NCBI GenBank assembly: GCA_964405975.1
Contig: CAYOPW010000001.1
Coordinates: 62,001-126,000, forward strand
From: Hyphomicrobium_A sp964405975
GTDB taxonomy: Bacteria; Pseudomonadota; Alphaproteobacteria; Rhizobiales; Hyphomicrobiaceae
Reading direction: 5' to 3'
DNA: 64,000 nucleotides
Numbering within the stretch: position 1 is the first letter of the stretch; each line of letters opens with the position of its first letter. Under the pieces are notes generated by a model that worked only from the letters and a program-made list of their open reading frames with translations, was not told the origin of the DNA and did not search any database. Of this stretch, positions 16,422 through 25,472 are shown piece after piece. A program made the position numbers and the translations under genes.

Positions 16422-16502
16422 TTTCGCGCTTGCGAAATAGAGGACTTGGTCCTATTCTGCTCAAATGAAGGGCATTCCTCTATGGTGCCTAATATATAGG
16501 CA
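16422..16502. promoter_or_regulatory. three dyads in the ispDF-dusB spacer
   Basis: Three inverted repeats lie in a row: TTTCGC (16422-16427) with GCGAAA (16432-16437); AGGAC (16441-16445) with GTCCT (16449-16453); and TGCCTA (16486-16491) with TAGGCA (16497-16502), the last ending four bases before the dusB start codon. The region also lacks a clear ribosome site for dusB. The dyads may be operators or leader structures for the dusB-ntrBC operon. I did not find a convincing sigma-54 or sigma-70 promoter among them. Confidence 0.4.
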
Positions 16503-16505
16503 TTA

Positions 16506-17516
16506 ATGATGACTTCCTACGGTGACACAATCCAGATCGGCTCGCAAAGCGTGCCAGGCAGGGTTCTGCTGGCACCGATGTCGGGTGTCACCGACCTGCC
16601 GTTTCGCCGTATCGCACATCGACTAGGGGCCGGGCTCGTTGTTTCAGAGATGGTGGCGAGTAGGGACCTCGTACACCAAAGTCCCGACGTCCTGCGCCGT
16701 GCAGAGGGCCGCGACCTTGCCCCCTTTGTCATCCAACTCGCCGGGCATGACGTGCGCTGGATGCGGGAAGGCGCACGCATTGCTGAAGCGCTCGGAGCCG
16801 ACATCATCGATATCAACATGGGCTGCCCATCGCGCCAGGTCACCGGCAAACTCGCCGGCAGTGCGCTGATGAGCAAGGTGACTCACGCGTTGTCATTAAT
16901 CGAGGCCATCGTCAGTGTGGTGAGTGTTCCCGTTACGCTCAAGATGCGTTTGGGCTGGGACAACAACACCCGCAATGCGCCAGAGATTGCAAAGCGCGCC
17001 AAAGACGCCGGCGTCAAGCTCATCACGGTCCACGGACGCACTCGTTGCCAGTTCTTCAAGGGGTGTGCTGACTGGGGTGCAGTTCGCGATGTCGTGAACG
17101 CTGTCTCTATCCCCGTCATCGTCAACGGCGACATCCGCACGCTTGGTGATGCCAAGGATGCACTGGATGCTTCCGGGGCCGCAGGTGTCATGGTCGGCCG
17201 CGGGGCTTACGGCGCACCCTGGCTGCCGGGACGTATAGCGCAGTACCTTTCAACGGGACGCGATGAAGGCGTGCCGCCAATTAGCGAGCAAGCGCGCATC
17301 GCGCGCGAGCACGTGGAAAGCATGCTGTTGCACTATGGGACGAGCTTGGGTTTGCGCAACGCGCGTAAACACATCGGGTGGTACTTGGAAACCAGCGGGC
17401 GAGCAGTGCAGACGGTAATGGGCTGGCGCCAGCGGTTGTGTACCGACGAAAATGTGCAGAGCGTCCTTTGTGGACTTGATCAATTCTATGAGGCGACGCA
17501 GGAGGCAGCGGCATGA
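16506..17516 (+). CDS. dusB: tRNA dihydrouridine synthase (DusB/NifR3)
   Basis: DusB reduces specific uridines in the tRNA D-loop with FMN and NADPH. The protein has 336 residues, and the family signatures are plain: LLAPMSGVTDLPFRRIA, the catalytic loop DINMGCPSRQVTGKLAGSALM with its active cysteine, and ITVHGRTRCQFFKG. Its historic name nifR3 comes from its linkage with ntrBC, conserved here: its stop overlaps the ntrB start by four bases (ATGA). ATGs at 16506 and 16509 are both possible. The upstream spacer holds three dyads. Certain as to family; the exact uridines modified are not predictable from sequence. Confidence 0.95.
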   Translation: MMTSYGDTIQIGSQSVPGRVLLAPMSGVTDLPFRRIAHRLGAGLVVSEMVASRDLVHQSPDVLRRAEGRDLAPFVIQLAGHDVRWMREGARIAEALGADIIDINMGCPSRQVTGKLAGSALMSKVTHALSLIEAIVSVVSVPVTLKMRLGWDNNTRNAPEIAKRAKDAGVKLITVHGRTRCQFFKGCADWGAVRDVVNAVSIPVIVNGDIRTLGDAKDALDASGAAGVMVGRGAYGAPWLPGRIAQYLSTGRDEGVPPISEQARIAREHVESMLLHYGTSLGLRNARKHIGWYLETSGRAVQTVMGWRQRLCTDENVQSVLCGLDQFYEATQEAAA

Positions 17517-18664
17517 CGGGCATTGCTGCAACCGCCAAACTTCCCCCAACGCCGCGCCGTCCCGTCGAGCACGACTTGTTGCTTGGCGCTTTGCCTCATC
17601 CCATCCTTGTGCTCGCGCCGGACAATCGCATTATCTATGCGAACGCGGCTGCGGAAGCGTTCCTCTCGACCGGCATCGCAGTCTTGAAACGAACACAGCT
17701 CGACGAGGTGGTCGCCTTCGGTTGCCCCCTGATTGCGCTTGTCGATCAGGTGCGCCGCTCCGGCTCGACAGTCAACGAGTACGGAGTCGAGATAACAACT
17801 CCGAAATTCTCCGCTCCCAAACTTGTCGACGTTTACGGTGGTCCGCTACCTGATCAGACTGATCTCATTGTGCTGATGCTCCAACAGCGCAACATGGCAT
17901 TGATGATCGAACGCCAGCTTACCCACCGCGCCGCCGCGCGTTCCGTTTCCGGGCTTGCCTCGGTTCTCGCCCATGAAATCAAAAACCCGCTTTCGGGAAT
18001 CCGGGGTGCAGCCCAACTCTTGGAGCAGGAACTGTCAGATGAAGATCGCTCCCTGACTCAGCTGATCTGTTCGGAAACCGACCGTATTCGCAATTTGGTC
18101 GACCGCATGGAGGTGTTCGGTGACGAACGTCCGCTCACCAAGGAACCGGTCAATATTCACGATGTGCTCGATCACGTACGGCGCTTGTGCGAATCCGGTG
18201 TCGGTCGCGGCATCCGCTATTTGGAAGATTACGATCCCTCGCTGCCCGCAGTGCCCGGCAGTCGAGACAAACTCGTACAAGCGTTCTTGAATCTCGTGAA
18301 GAATGCGGTTGAGGCCATCGGCGAGAACACGAACAACGGCCGCATCATATTGCAGACGTCTTTCCGGCCGGGCGTGCGGCTTTCAGTGCCGGGTTCGGAA
18401 AAGCGCATCAGCCTGCCGCTCATGATCCAGATTGAGGACAATGGTCCAGGCATCCCTGAACATTTGAGAAGTCACCTTTTCGATCCCTTCGTGACAACAA
18501 AGCGGTCCGGCACAGGGCTGGGCTTGGCGCTTGTCGCAAAAATCATTGGCGATCACGGCGGCATCGTCGAATGCGACAGCGAGTCTAAGCGCACGATATT
18601 TCGCGTCTTGCTGCCCATGCAGGATAGCACGCCACATCCCAAATCCCGTTCCAGCTTGAGGTAA
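17513..18664 (+). CDS. ntrB: nitrogen-regulation sensor kinase NtrB
   Basis: NtrB (GlnL) phosphorylates or dephosphorylates NtrC according to nitrogen supply signalled by PII. The 383-residue protein is soluble: an N-terminal PAS domain (about residues 20-130, PHPILVLAPDNRIIYANAAAEAFL), then the phosphoacceptor histidine H154 in VLAHEIKNPLSGIRGAAQLLEQE, and a histidine-kinase ATPase domain with N-box FLNLVKNAVEAIGEN, IEDNGPGIPEH and GTGLGLALV. There is no membrane helix. It overlaps dusB by four bases, and ntrC follows after four bases, so the three are one transcription unit. Confidence 0.96.
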   Translation: MTGIAATAKLPPTPRRPVEHDLLLGALPHPILVLAPDNRIIYANAAAEAFLSTGIAVLKRTQLDEVVAFGCPLIALVDQVRRSGSTVNEYGVEITTPKFSAPKLVDVYGGPLPDQTDLIVLMLQQRNMALMIERQLTHRAAARSVSGLASVLAHEIKNPLSGIRGAAQLLEQELSDEDRSLTQLICSETDRIRNLVDRMEVFGDERPLTKEPVNIHDVLDHVRRLCESGVGRGIRYLEDYDPSLPAVPGSRDKLVQAFLNLVKNAVEAIGENTNNGRIILQTSFRPGVRLSVPGSEKRISLPLMIQIEDNGPGIPEHLRSHLFDPFVTTKRSGTGLGLALVAKIIGDHGGIVECDSESKRTIFRVLLPMQDSTPHPKSRSSLR

Positions 18665-18668
18665 CACT

Positions 18669-20117
18669 ATGGCCCGCGGAACTATACTTATCGCCGACGA
18701 TGACACCGCCATCCGGACGGTGCTCAATCAGGCATTGGCACGCGCAGGATACGCGCCGCGCGCAACGGGCAACGCCTCGACCTTGTGGCATTGGGTAAGC
18801 CAGGGCGAAGGTGACGTTGTGCTCACCGACGTCGTGATGCCTGATGAAAATGCTTTTGATCTCATTCCGCGCATTAAGAAGATGCGTCCTGACCTGCCCA
18901 TAATTGTGATGAGTGCGCAGAATACGTTGATGACGGCGCTGACTGCCACAGAGAAGGGCGCATACGAATATCTGCCAAAACCCTTTGACCTCAAAGAGGT
19001 CGTGGCCGTTGTTGGGCGCGCGTTGACGCAGCCCGGCCGTCGCCCGTCGCGATCGTCTCAGGAAATTGAAGCCGAGGAGCTGCCTCTCATTGGCCGATCA
19101 CCTGCCATGCAGGAAATCTACCGCGTCCTCGCCCGGCTGACGCAGACGGATCTTACGGTGATGATCAATGGCGAAAGCGGTACCGGCAAAGAGTTAGTGG
19201 CACGCGTGCTGCACGATTACGGCCGGCGGCGGCAAGGCCCATTCGTTGCAATCAACATGGCTGCAATACCGCGCGAGCTCGTCGAGAGCGAGCTGTTCGG
19301 CCACGAAAAAGGTGCGTTCACGGGTGCACAGACTCGGACACAAGGCCGGTTCGAGCAGGCAGAAGGCGGCACTCTGTTCCTTGATGAAATTGGCGACATG
19401 CCGATGGAGGCGCAAACACGTTTACTGCGTGTCCTGCAGGAAGGCGAATACACGACGGTAGGGGGGCGCACGCCGATCAAGACCAATGTGCGCATCATCG
19501 CGGCGACTCATCGCGATCTCAAGTCGCAAATTCAGCAAGGACTCTTCCGCGAGGATTTGTTTTACAGGCTAAACGTCGTGCCTATTCGCATTCCGCCCCT
19601 GCGCGAGCGGCTGGAGGATGTCGGCGATCTCGTGCGTCACTTTCTGCGTGGAGCTTTGCGTGAGGGCCTTGGTCAAAAAGCAATCGAGACAGGTGCTATT
19701 GAGCGCCTCAAGGCTCATCCCTGGCACGGTAACATTCGTGAACTGGAAAACTTTGTACGCCGCATCGCAGCTCTTCATTCGCAAGAGACGCTAACGACCG
19801 AGATCGTTGAGCAGGAGCTGGCCGAGGCGCTCCCCAATTCGTCTGGAGATCAGAGCAACGCGGAAGCCAAAGATCTTAGTGAACGGGTCGAGCAATATCT
19901 GTCTGGGTATTTTGCCAGCTTCGGCAAGGAGCTTCCGCCCCCCGGACTCTATGACCGCGTGATCCGGCAAGTAGAGCTCCCTTTGTTGACGGCCGCGCTG
20001 GCCGCAACGCGGGGCAACCAGATCCGGGCCGCAGAGCTGCTGGGGCTCAACAGAAATACTTTGCGCTCACGCATTCGGGCCCTGGATATCAGGGTGTTTC
20101 GCACGCCTCAGCCTTGA
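18669..20117 (+). CDS. ntrC: nitrogen-regulation response regulator NtrC
   Basis: NtrC activates sigma-54 promoters under nitrogen limitation. The 482-residue protein has a receiver domain (acceptor D54 in VLTDVVMPDEN), an AAA+ domain with Walker A GESGTGKE (168-175), the sigma-54 contact loop GAFTGA (215-220) and Walker B LFLDEIGD, and a C-terminal Fis-type helix-turn-helix (AATRGNQIRAAELLGLNRNTLRSRIRAL). All motifs are intact, in contrast to the NtrX encoded downstream. The gene is followed by a 242-base spacer before ntrY in which I saw no clear promoter. Confidence 0.97.
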   Translation: MARGTILIADDDTAIRTVLNQALARAGYAPRATGNASTLWHWVSQGEGDVVLTDVVMPDENAFDLIPRIKKMRPDLPIIVMSAQNTLMTALTATEKGAYEYLPKPFDLKEVVAVVGRALTQPGRRPSRSSQEIEAEELPLIGRSPAMQEIYRVLARLTQTDLTVMINGESGTGKELVARVLHDYGRRRQGPFVAINMAAIPRELVESELFGHEKGAFTGAQTRTQGRFEQAEGGTLFLDEIGDMPMEAQTRLLRVLQEGEYTTVGGRTPIKTNVRIIAATHRDLKSQIQQGLFREDLFYRLNVVPIRIPPLRERLEDVGDLVRHFLRGALREGLGQKAIETGAIERLKAHPWHGNIRELENFVRRIAALHSQETLTTEIVEQELAEALPNSSGDQSNAEAKDLSERVEQYLSGYFASFGKELPPPGLYDRVIRQVELPLLTAALAATRGNQIRAAELLGLNRNTLRSRIRALDIRVFRTPQP

Positions 20118-20359
20118 GACGGCCGCATAGCGAGCGGCTTCATCGCCGGGAATATCATTTTTGCCGAGGGCTTAAGGGCTTGCCTTGGTGGTTCCGGCGC
20201 GTTACCCATCTGCCACGTCGCGAAAATGTCACGGTCTCGGGCTTTGTTGTGATCAGGCCGCGCCAGTCGACTTTCAGTACGGTGATCCTCGCATTCCGTG
20301 CGCGAGACCGCGGCGCCCGACACGTGTGAAGCCACCTGCGGCCCCTGGGACAGAATTCG

Positions 20360-22660
20360 ATGCCAACAGTCAGCGTTGCACCGCAGCATCGACACAGCCT
20401 GGACGAAGGGCGTTCACCTCTTAATCCGGGCGATCGTGCATTTTGGATTGGCCTGAGTGTCGTCATCCTTTCGCTTGTGTCCGCGTTGGCAACTTATTTC
20501 ATTCTTACAGGCCTGACGCCCATCGCCCCACGCGGCGAGGTCGTGTTCATCGTCCTCTTTCTCAACGTCATACTGATCCTCACGATGATCGCGATGCTCG
20601 CCTGGCAGATGGCGGGGTTAGGGCGAGCTTGGCGCGAGAAGCAGCCCGGTGCCCGTCTTCACATTCGTATTGTCGCGTTGTTCAGCCTAATCGCCGCGCT
20701 TCCCGCCCTGGTTCTTGCGGTGGCTGCAACCGTCACCTTCTCGCGGTCTCTCGACGGTTGGTTCTCTAGCCGCACGCGCGCCATCATTACCAGTTCGCGC
20801 CAAGTCGCCAATGCCTACCTCGACGAACACGGTCAGGTAATCCGCACGGACATCGTCAACATGGCCCGCGATCTTGATCGCGCCGCCGAGGCAATCGGGG
20901 AGGATCAACGCCAGTTAAAGCAACAAGTCATGGTGCAGGCCGGCTTACGAGATCTGCCCATGGCCTACCTTCTCGACGCAGATGGACGTCCTCTCGTCGA
21001 GGCAACAGCCAGCGATAAGTACAAATTCGAGCAACCGCCGGCAGGGGCGCTACGCATGGCGGCCCAAGGACACGTTCCACTGCTCATGCCAACAGCGCAG
21101 CGATTTGAAGTCGCCGCGGTCGCAAGGCTGGAGAACTATCCGGGCAAATTCCTCTATGTGGCCCGCCCCGTGAGCCCAAAGGTCATCCGCTATCTACAAC
21201 GCACGGCGCGCAACGTCGACGAGTTTAATCGCTTAAGAAAGGCTCGCGGCGGGCTGAAGCTTGCGCACGGGCTCATGTACCTCTTGATCTCTATGACGGC
21301 CCTGCTGGCGGCGATCTGGGCTGGAATGTGGTTCGCGGGCCGTTTCGTTGCTCCCATTCGGCGCCTTATCGCCGCTGCACAACAAGTGTCGACCGGAAAT
21401 CTGAAGGTCGAGCTGCCAGAGAAGCGAGGAGAGGGGGATTTGCGCCGACTGTCGCACACGTTCAACACAATGACGCGCGAGTTGAAACACCAGCGGGATG
21501 CGTTGGTGACCGCCAACGAGCAGCTGCTCGAACGGCGTTACTTTATGGAAGCCGTGCTCTCAGGCGTCTCAGCCGGGGTAATCGGGCTGGATAGCCAGGA
21601 TCGCATCACACTCGTCAGCCGTGCGGCGGAAAACCTGCTCGGACTGGTGGAAAGTGACCTCGTCGGCGAGAAGCTGAAAGAAGCGGTACCGATGTTTGGC
21701 GCTATCCTTGACCAGCAAAACGAGCAGAACCTCAAGGGACGTTCGCAAGAGGAGGTCACATTCACCGTCGGCGGCGATGAACGGACGTTTGCTGTCATGG
21801 TCACCCGCGAACGTGAAAGTAGCGGCGACGTCGGCTCGGTCGTAACTTTTGATGATGTAACAGACCTCGTGGTCGCCCAGCGTACTGCGGCTTGGGCAGA
21901 TGTGGCCCAGCGCATTGCTCACGAGATCAAGAACCCGTTGACGCCCATCCAGCTATCGGCTGAGCGCTTGCGCAAGAAGTATGCTAAGGCCATCACGACC
22001 GACAGAGAAACGTTCGATCGGCTGACAACAACGATCGAGCGCCAGGTTGGCGATCTCAAGAGCATGGTCGATGAGTTCGCGGCGTTTGCACGCATGCCCA
22101 AACCGGAGATGGCACGCCATGATCTGCGCCAAGCGGTACAGGAGCCTGTAGTGCTGTTCCGCGAAGGTCATCCCGACATCCAGTACGATCTAAAGCTTCC
22201 TGATGACCCGCTGCAAATGTACTTCGATTGGCGCCTGATGACCCGCGCAATAACCAATTTGGTCAAGAACGCGAGTGAGGCCATCGAGGCGGCCAAGGGT
22301 GAGGCGGGCAATCCAAAGGACTGGAAGGGGCGCATTGAGATTATCGTGACCCCAAAAAGCGACCGGGTCACAATAGAAGTAATCGACAACGGCATTGGTT
22401 TGCCTAAGCAAAACCGTTCCAGGCTGCTGGAGCCGTACGTCACCACGAAGGGCAGCAAGGGTACTGGCCTCGGCCTTGCGATGGTCCAAAAGATTACAGA
22501 ACAGCACGGCGGCGCGCTAACGCTGGAGGATGCCCCTCCAGGCACCGGGCGTACGCGCGGCGCTCTTGTATGCATCACCTTGCCCATGGAGCATGAACTG
22601 GGCGTTTCTCATCGCCAACCTCCCACTGCAACCCCACCGCCACCATCACCGGCCGAGTAG
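20360..22660 (+). CDS. ntrY: membrane sensor kinase NtrY
   Basis: NtrY is the sensor of the NtrYX pair, which in alphaproteobacteria responds to nitrogen, redox or envelope conditions. The 766-residue protein has membrane helices at about residues 28-50, 63-85 and 98-120, a long periplasmic region, and a further helix near 300-322. These are followed by a HAMP domain (RRLIAAAQQVSTGNLKVELP), a PAS domain (AVLSGVSAGVIGLDSQDRITLVSRAAENLLG), the phosphoacceptor in AHEIKNPLTPIQLSAERL, and an ATPase domain with ITNLVKNASEAIE and GTGLGLAMV. The C-terminal tail is Pro-rich. ntrX follows after a short gap with a strong ribosome site. Confidence 0.95.
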   Translation: MPTVSVAPQHRHSLDEGRSPLNPGDRAFWIGLSVVILSLVSALATYFILTGLTPIAPRGEVVFIVLFLNVILILTMIAMLAWQMAGLGRAWREKQPGARLHIRIVALFSLIAALPALVLAVAATVTFSRSLDGWFSSRTRAIITSSRQVANAYLDEHGQVIRTDIVNMARDLDRAAEAIGEDQRQLKQQVMVQAGLRDLPMAYLLDADGRPLVEATASDKYKFEQPPAGALRMAAQGHVPLLMPTAQRFEVAAVARLENYPGKFLYVARPVSPKVIRYLQRTARNVDEFNRLRKARGGLKLAHGLMYLLISMTALLAAIWAGMWFAGRFVAPIRRLIAAAQQVSTGNLKVELPEKRGEGDLRRLSHTFNTMTRELKHQRDALVTANEQLLERRYFMEAVLSGVSAGVIGLDSQDRITLVSRAAENLLGLVESDLVGEKLKEAVPMFGAILDQQNEQNLKGRSQEEVTFTVGGDERTFAVMVTRERESSGDVGSVVTFDDVTDLVVAQRTAAWADVAQRIAHEIKNPLTPIQLSAERLRKKYAKAITTDRETFDRLTTTIERQVGDLKSMVDEFAAFARMPKPEMARHDLRQAVQEPVVLFREGHPDIQYDLKLPDDPLQMYFDWRLMTRAITNLVKNASEAIEAAKGEAGNPKDWKGRIEIIVTPKSDRVTIEVIDNGIGLPKQNRSRLLEPYVTTKGSKGTGLGLAMVQKITEQHGGALTLEDAPPGTGRTRGALVCITLPMEHELGVSHRQPPTATPPPPSPAE

Positions 22661-22691
22661 GCCTCAGCGATATCGACCCAAGGAGTGAACG

Positions 22692-24089
22692 ATGGCATCA
22701 GACATCCTCATCGTCGACGACGAGGCCGACATACGTGAACTCGTGGCCGGCATTCTGGAAGACGAGGGTCACCAGGCACGGCTTGCGCGCGACAGTGACG
22801 AAGCCCTGCAAGCAATTGAGGAGCGCCGTCCCCAACTCGTCATACTCGACATCTGGTTACAGGGCAGCCGTCTCGACGGGCTTGAGGTCTTGTCCCTAAT
22901 CAAGCGCACGTATCCTGACCTCCCCGTCGTTATTATCTCAGGCCACGGCAATATTGAAACAGCTGTCACTGCCATTAAGCGTGGCGCATACGACTACATA
23001 GAAAAACCGTTCAAGGCCGACCGCTTGATCCTTGTCACGTTGCGCGCGCTGGAAGCGTTTCAACTGAAGCGTGAGGTGCGCGAGCTGAAGGAGCGCTCTA
23101 CCTTCAGTGCCGATATGGTTGGCAAGTCAACCGCAGTGAACCAGCTACGCAATGCCATCGATCGCGTCGCGCCGACCAACAGCCGCATCCTCATTCGGGG
23201 TGCATCCGGCTCGGGCAAGGAACTCGCAGCCCGCGTGATCCACATGAAGTCAGCTCGGGCAGAGGCGCCATTCGTGGTGCTCAACGCTGCTGCCATGGCG
23301 CCAGACCGCGTGGAGGAGGAGCTTTTTGGCACCGAGGACCGCACCGGCGGCCCCCGCAAGGTAGGCGCGCTGGAAGAGGCGCACGGCGGCACACTCTATA
23401 TTGATGAAGTGGCAGACATGCCCGTCGAAACGCAAGGCAAGGTCTTGCGCGTTCTCGTTGAGCAAAAGTTTTTGCGCATGGGCGGCTCGCAGAAGGTCGC
23501 AGTCGACGTGCGGATCATTTCCTCAACCAGCCGGGACCTGGAGCGCGAAATCAGCGAGGGACGTTTTCGTGAAGACCTCTATCACCGGCTCAACGTGGTA
23601 CCGCTGCGCGTGCCTGGATTGGCTGAGCGGCGCGAGGACATCCCAGAACTCATTCAGTTTTTCGTTGGACAGCTCAGCAATGCTTCAGGTCTTGCGCCGC
23701 GCCGTATTGGCGAAGATGCAATTGCCGTGTTGCAGGCCCACGATTGGCCAGGCAACGTGCGCGAGCTGCGCAACAACATCGAGCGCTTGATGATTCTGGC
23801 CGGCGGCGACCCTAGCACCATCATCACCGCCGATATGCTTCCCGATGAGATCGGCTCCAACGTGCCGTTGCCCGTCGACGGCGGTGCTGAACATCTTATG
23901 TCTTTGCCGCTCCGCGAGGCGCGCGAGATCTTCGAACGGGAGTATCTACTGGCGCAGATCAACCGCTTCGGCGGGAATATCTCACGCACCGCAGAATTTG
24001 TCGGAATGGAGCGTTCCGCGCTCCATCGAAAATTGCGTGCGCTTGGGGTCTCATCTGAGAATCGCGGCGCCGAATTGCGCCAGGCGTAA
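22692..24089 (+). CDS. ntrX: response regulator NtrX without the sigma-54 GAFTGA motif
   Basis: NtrX is the partner of NtrY. The 465-residue protein has a receiver domain (acceptor D53 in VILDIWLQ), an AAA+ domain with Walker A GASGSGKE (171-178 region) and Walker B TLYIDEVAD, and a C-terminal Fis-type DNA-binding helix (GGNISRTAEFVGMERSALHRKLRAL). Where NtrC has the GAFTGA loop, NtrX reads GTEDRTGGPRKVGALEEA, so the sigma-54 contact residues are missing. This is the form known from other alphaproteobacterial NtrX proteins, which can work with sigma-70 promoters. A clear AGGAG ribosome site precedes the ATG. It is followed by the aminotransferase gene dat. Confidence 0.96.
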   Translation: MASDILIVDDEADIRELVAGILEDEGHQARLARDSDEALQAIEERRPQLVILDIWLQGSRLDGLEVLSLIKRTYPDLPVVIISGHGNIETAVTAIKRGAYDYIEKPFKADRLILVTLRALEAFQLKREVRELKERSTFSADMVGKSTAVNQLRNAIDRVAPTNSRILIRGASGSGKELAARVIHMKSARAEAPFVVLNAAAMAPDRVEEELFGTEDRTGGPRKVGALEEAHGGTLYIDEVADMPVETQGKVLRVLVEQKFLRMGGSQKVAVDVRIISSTSRDLEREISEGRFREDLYHRLNVVPLRVPGLAERREDIPELIQFFVGQLSNASGLAPRRIGEDAIAVLQAHDWPGNVRELRNNIERLMILAGGDPSTIITADMLPDEIGSNVPLPVDGGAEHLMSLPLREAREIFEREYLLAQINRFGGNISRTAEFVGMERSALHRKLRALGVSSENRGAELRQA

Positions 24090-24137
24090 CGCGTGCGTTG
24101 AGACGCTGGGTCTGCCGCATCTAATTTTGAGGACTTC

Positions 24138-25001
24138 GTGAGCCGCATCGTTTACGTCAACGGCCGCTACCTGCCATACGCGCAAGCCGGCGTGCACGTA
24201 GAGGATCGCGGTTTCCAGTTCGCCGACGGCGTTTATGAGGTTTGCGAGGTGCGCAGTGGCGCTCTCGTCGACGAAGCGCCTCATATGGCGCGTCTTGGAC
24301 GTTCTCTTGCCGAGCTGGCAATACCCGAACCAATGAGCATGGCCGCGCTCGCGCACGTCATGCGCGAGACCTTACGCCGCAATCGCGTTCGCGATGGTCT
24401 TATCTATCTACAGGTGACGCGCGGGACGGGCCCGCGTGATTTCGCTTTTCCATCTCCGGACGTCGAACGCACGGTGGTGTGCATTGCGCGGCCTCGCGCG
24501 CCAGAAATCGTGGAAGCGCAAGCAGAACAGGGCATTGCCGTAAAGTCCTTGCCCGACATTCGCTGGCGCCGCTCAGACATCAAGACGATCATGTTGCTGC
24601 CCGCATGCCTGGCCAAGGACACGGCACGAAGGGCGGGCGCACAAGAAGCGTGGTTCATCGATAGCGACGGTTTTGTGACAGAGGGCGCGTCGAGCAATGC
24701 CTGGATCGTGCTTGGTGGCGGTACTGTCATAACTCGGCAAATTGCTACCGATATTCTCGCCGGCATCACGCGAGCGACTGTGATTGAGGGACTATCTAAA
24801 GAGGGTATTTCGCTCATGGAGCGACCATTTCGATTGGCAGAGGCCCAATCGGCGCGCGAGGCTTTCATTACGTCCGCCAGCAATACTGTTATGCCGGTGG
24901 TGCGCATTGATGGCGTGACTATAGGGGATGGCAAGCCCGGTCCCATCACGCAAACACTCCGCACGAAATTTCATCAATTTGCCGCGATTTCAGCCGGCTG
25001 A
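24138..25001 (+). CDS. dat: D-amino-acid aminotransferase
   Basis: This 287-residue fold-type IV, PLP-dependent aminotransferase most resembles D-alanine aminotransferase, which exchanges amino groups between D-amino acids and 2-oxo acids and can supply D-glutamate for peptidoglycan. Visible motifs are the opening YVNGRYLPYAQAGVHVEDRGFQFADGVYE, the catalytic lysine in SDIKTIMLLPACLAKDTA, and the PLP-phosphate segment FVTEGASSNAWIV. The start is GTG 24138, with GAGGA seven bases upstream. It lies between ntrX and hfq, a place it also takes in other Hyphomicrobiales. A branched-chain or aminodeoxychorismate-lyase relative cannot be fully ruled out. Confidence 0.88.
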   Translation: MSRIVYVNGRYLPYAQAGVHVEDRGFQFADGVYEVCEVRSGALVDEAPHMARLGRSLAELAIPEPMSMAALAHVMRETLRRNRVRDGLIYLQVTRGTGPRDFAFPSPDVERTVVCIARPRAPEIVEAQAEQGIAVKSLPDIRWRRSDIKTIMLLPACLAKDTARRAGAQEAWFIDSDGFVTEGASSNAWIVLGGGTVITRQIATDILAGITRATVIEGLSKEGISLMERPFRLAEAQSAREAFITSASNTVMPVVRIDGVTIGDGKPGPITQTLRTKFHQFAAISAG

Positions 25002-25062
25002 GCGGCTTCATCTAGGAGGGAAAACTGGTATACCTAGCGGTAGTGCAGTGCGAAATAACTGC

Positions 25063-25068
25063 TATAAT
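25063..25068 (+). promoter_or_regulatory. possible -10 element upstream of hfq
   Basis: A perfect TATAAT lies at 25063-25068, 77 bases before the hfq start, in an AT-rich patch of the dat-hfq spacer. No good -35 hexamer is found at the usual distance, so the site is only a candidate for an hfq promoter of its own. Confidence 0.35.
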
Positions 25069-25144
25069 ATAACACCCTCCCGGATCGCTCTTAAAGGCGG
25101 ACGGGATAGCCCAAAGCAGACCTTAAAAAAGGCGGAAGAAGTCA

Positions 25145-25390
25145 ATGGGTGCAGACCGAGTCCAGAACCTTCAGGACACCTTCCTGAACCACGTGAGAAA
25201 AAACAAGACCCCGCTCACAATCTTTCTGATCAACGGTGTGAAGCTCCAGGGGATCGTGAGCTGGTTCGACAACTTTTGTGTGCTGTTGCGTCGGGACGGT
25301 CACTCGCAGCTCGTATATAAGCATGCGATCTCGACCATCATGCCCGGGCAGCCCGTCCATTTGATGGAGACGGAGACGACCGAGGTTTAA
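25145..25390 (+). CDS. hfq: RNA chaperone Hfq
   Basis: Hfq is a hexameric Sm-like RNA chaperone for small regulatory RNAs. The 81-residue protein contains Sm1 (LNHVRKNKTPLTIFLINGVKLQGIVSWFDNFCVLLRR, read with the family variation QDTFLNHV at the start) and Sm2 with YKHAIST, which corresponds to the conserved YKHAIS signature. The C-terminal tail is very short (LMETETTEV), as in other alphaproteobacteria. A GGAAGAAG ribosome site precedes ATG 25145. hflX follows downstream as in most proteobacteria, after a spacer that contains a hairpin. Confidence 0.97.
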   Translation: MGADRVQNLQDTFLNHVRKNKTPLTIFLINGVKLQGIVSWFDNFCVLLRRDGHSQLVYKHAISTIMPGQPVHLMETETTEV

Positions 25391-25425
25391 CCGAGCGGCA
25401 ACGGCGATCGATAAACGCGTTGACA

Positions 25426-25442
25426 TTGGGGAGGTCCCCCAA
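25426..25442 (+). terminator. hairpin in the hfq-hflX spacer
   Basis: TTGGGG at 25426-25431 pairs with CCCCAA at 25437-25442 around a five-base loop. It is followed by A residues, not T, so it would not work as a classic terminator on the plus strand. It may instead limit hflX transcription or stabilise the hfq message. A perfect TTGACA (25420-25425) directly precedes it, but has no matching -10 downstream. Confidence 0.3.
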
Positions 25443-25472
25443 AAAGAACGGCGGGCGCACCATGCCGGCGGC

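Noticed and set aside
25420..25425. TTGACA as a -35 element for hflX.
   Set aside because: No -10-like hexamer lies 15-19 bases downstream; the sequence there is a hairpin arm and A-rich DNA.
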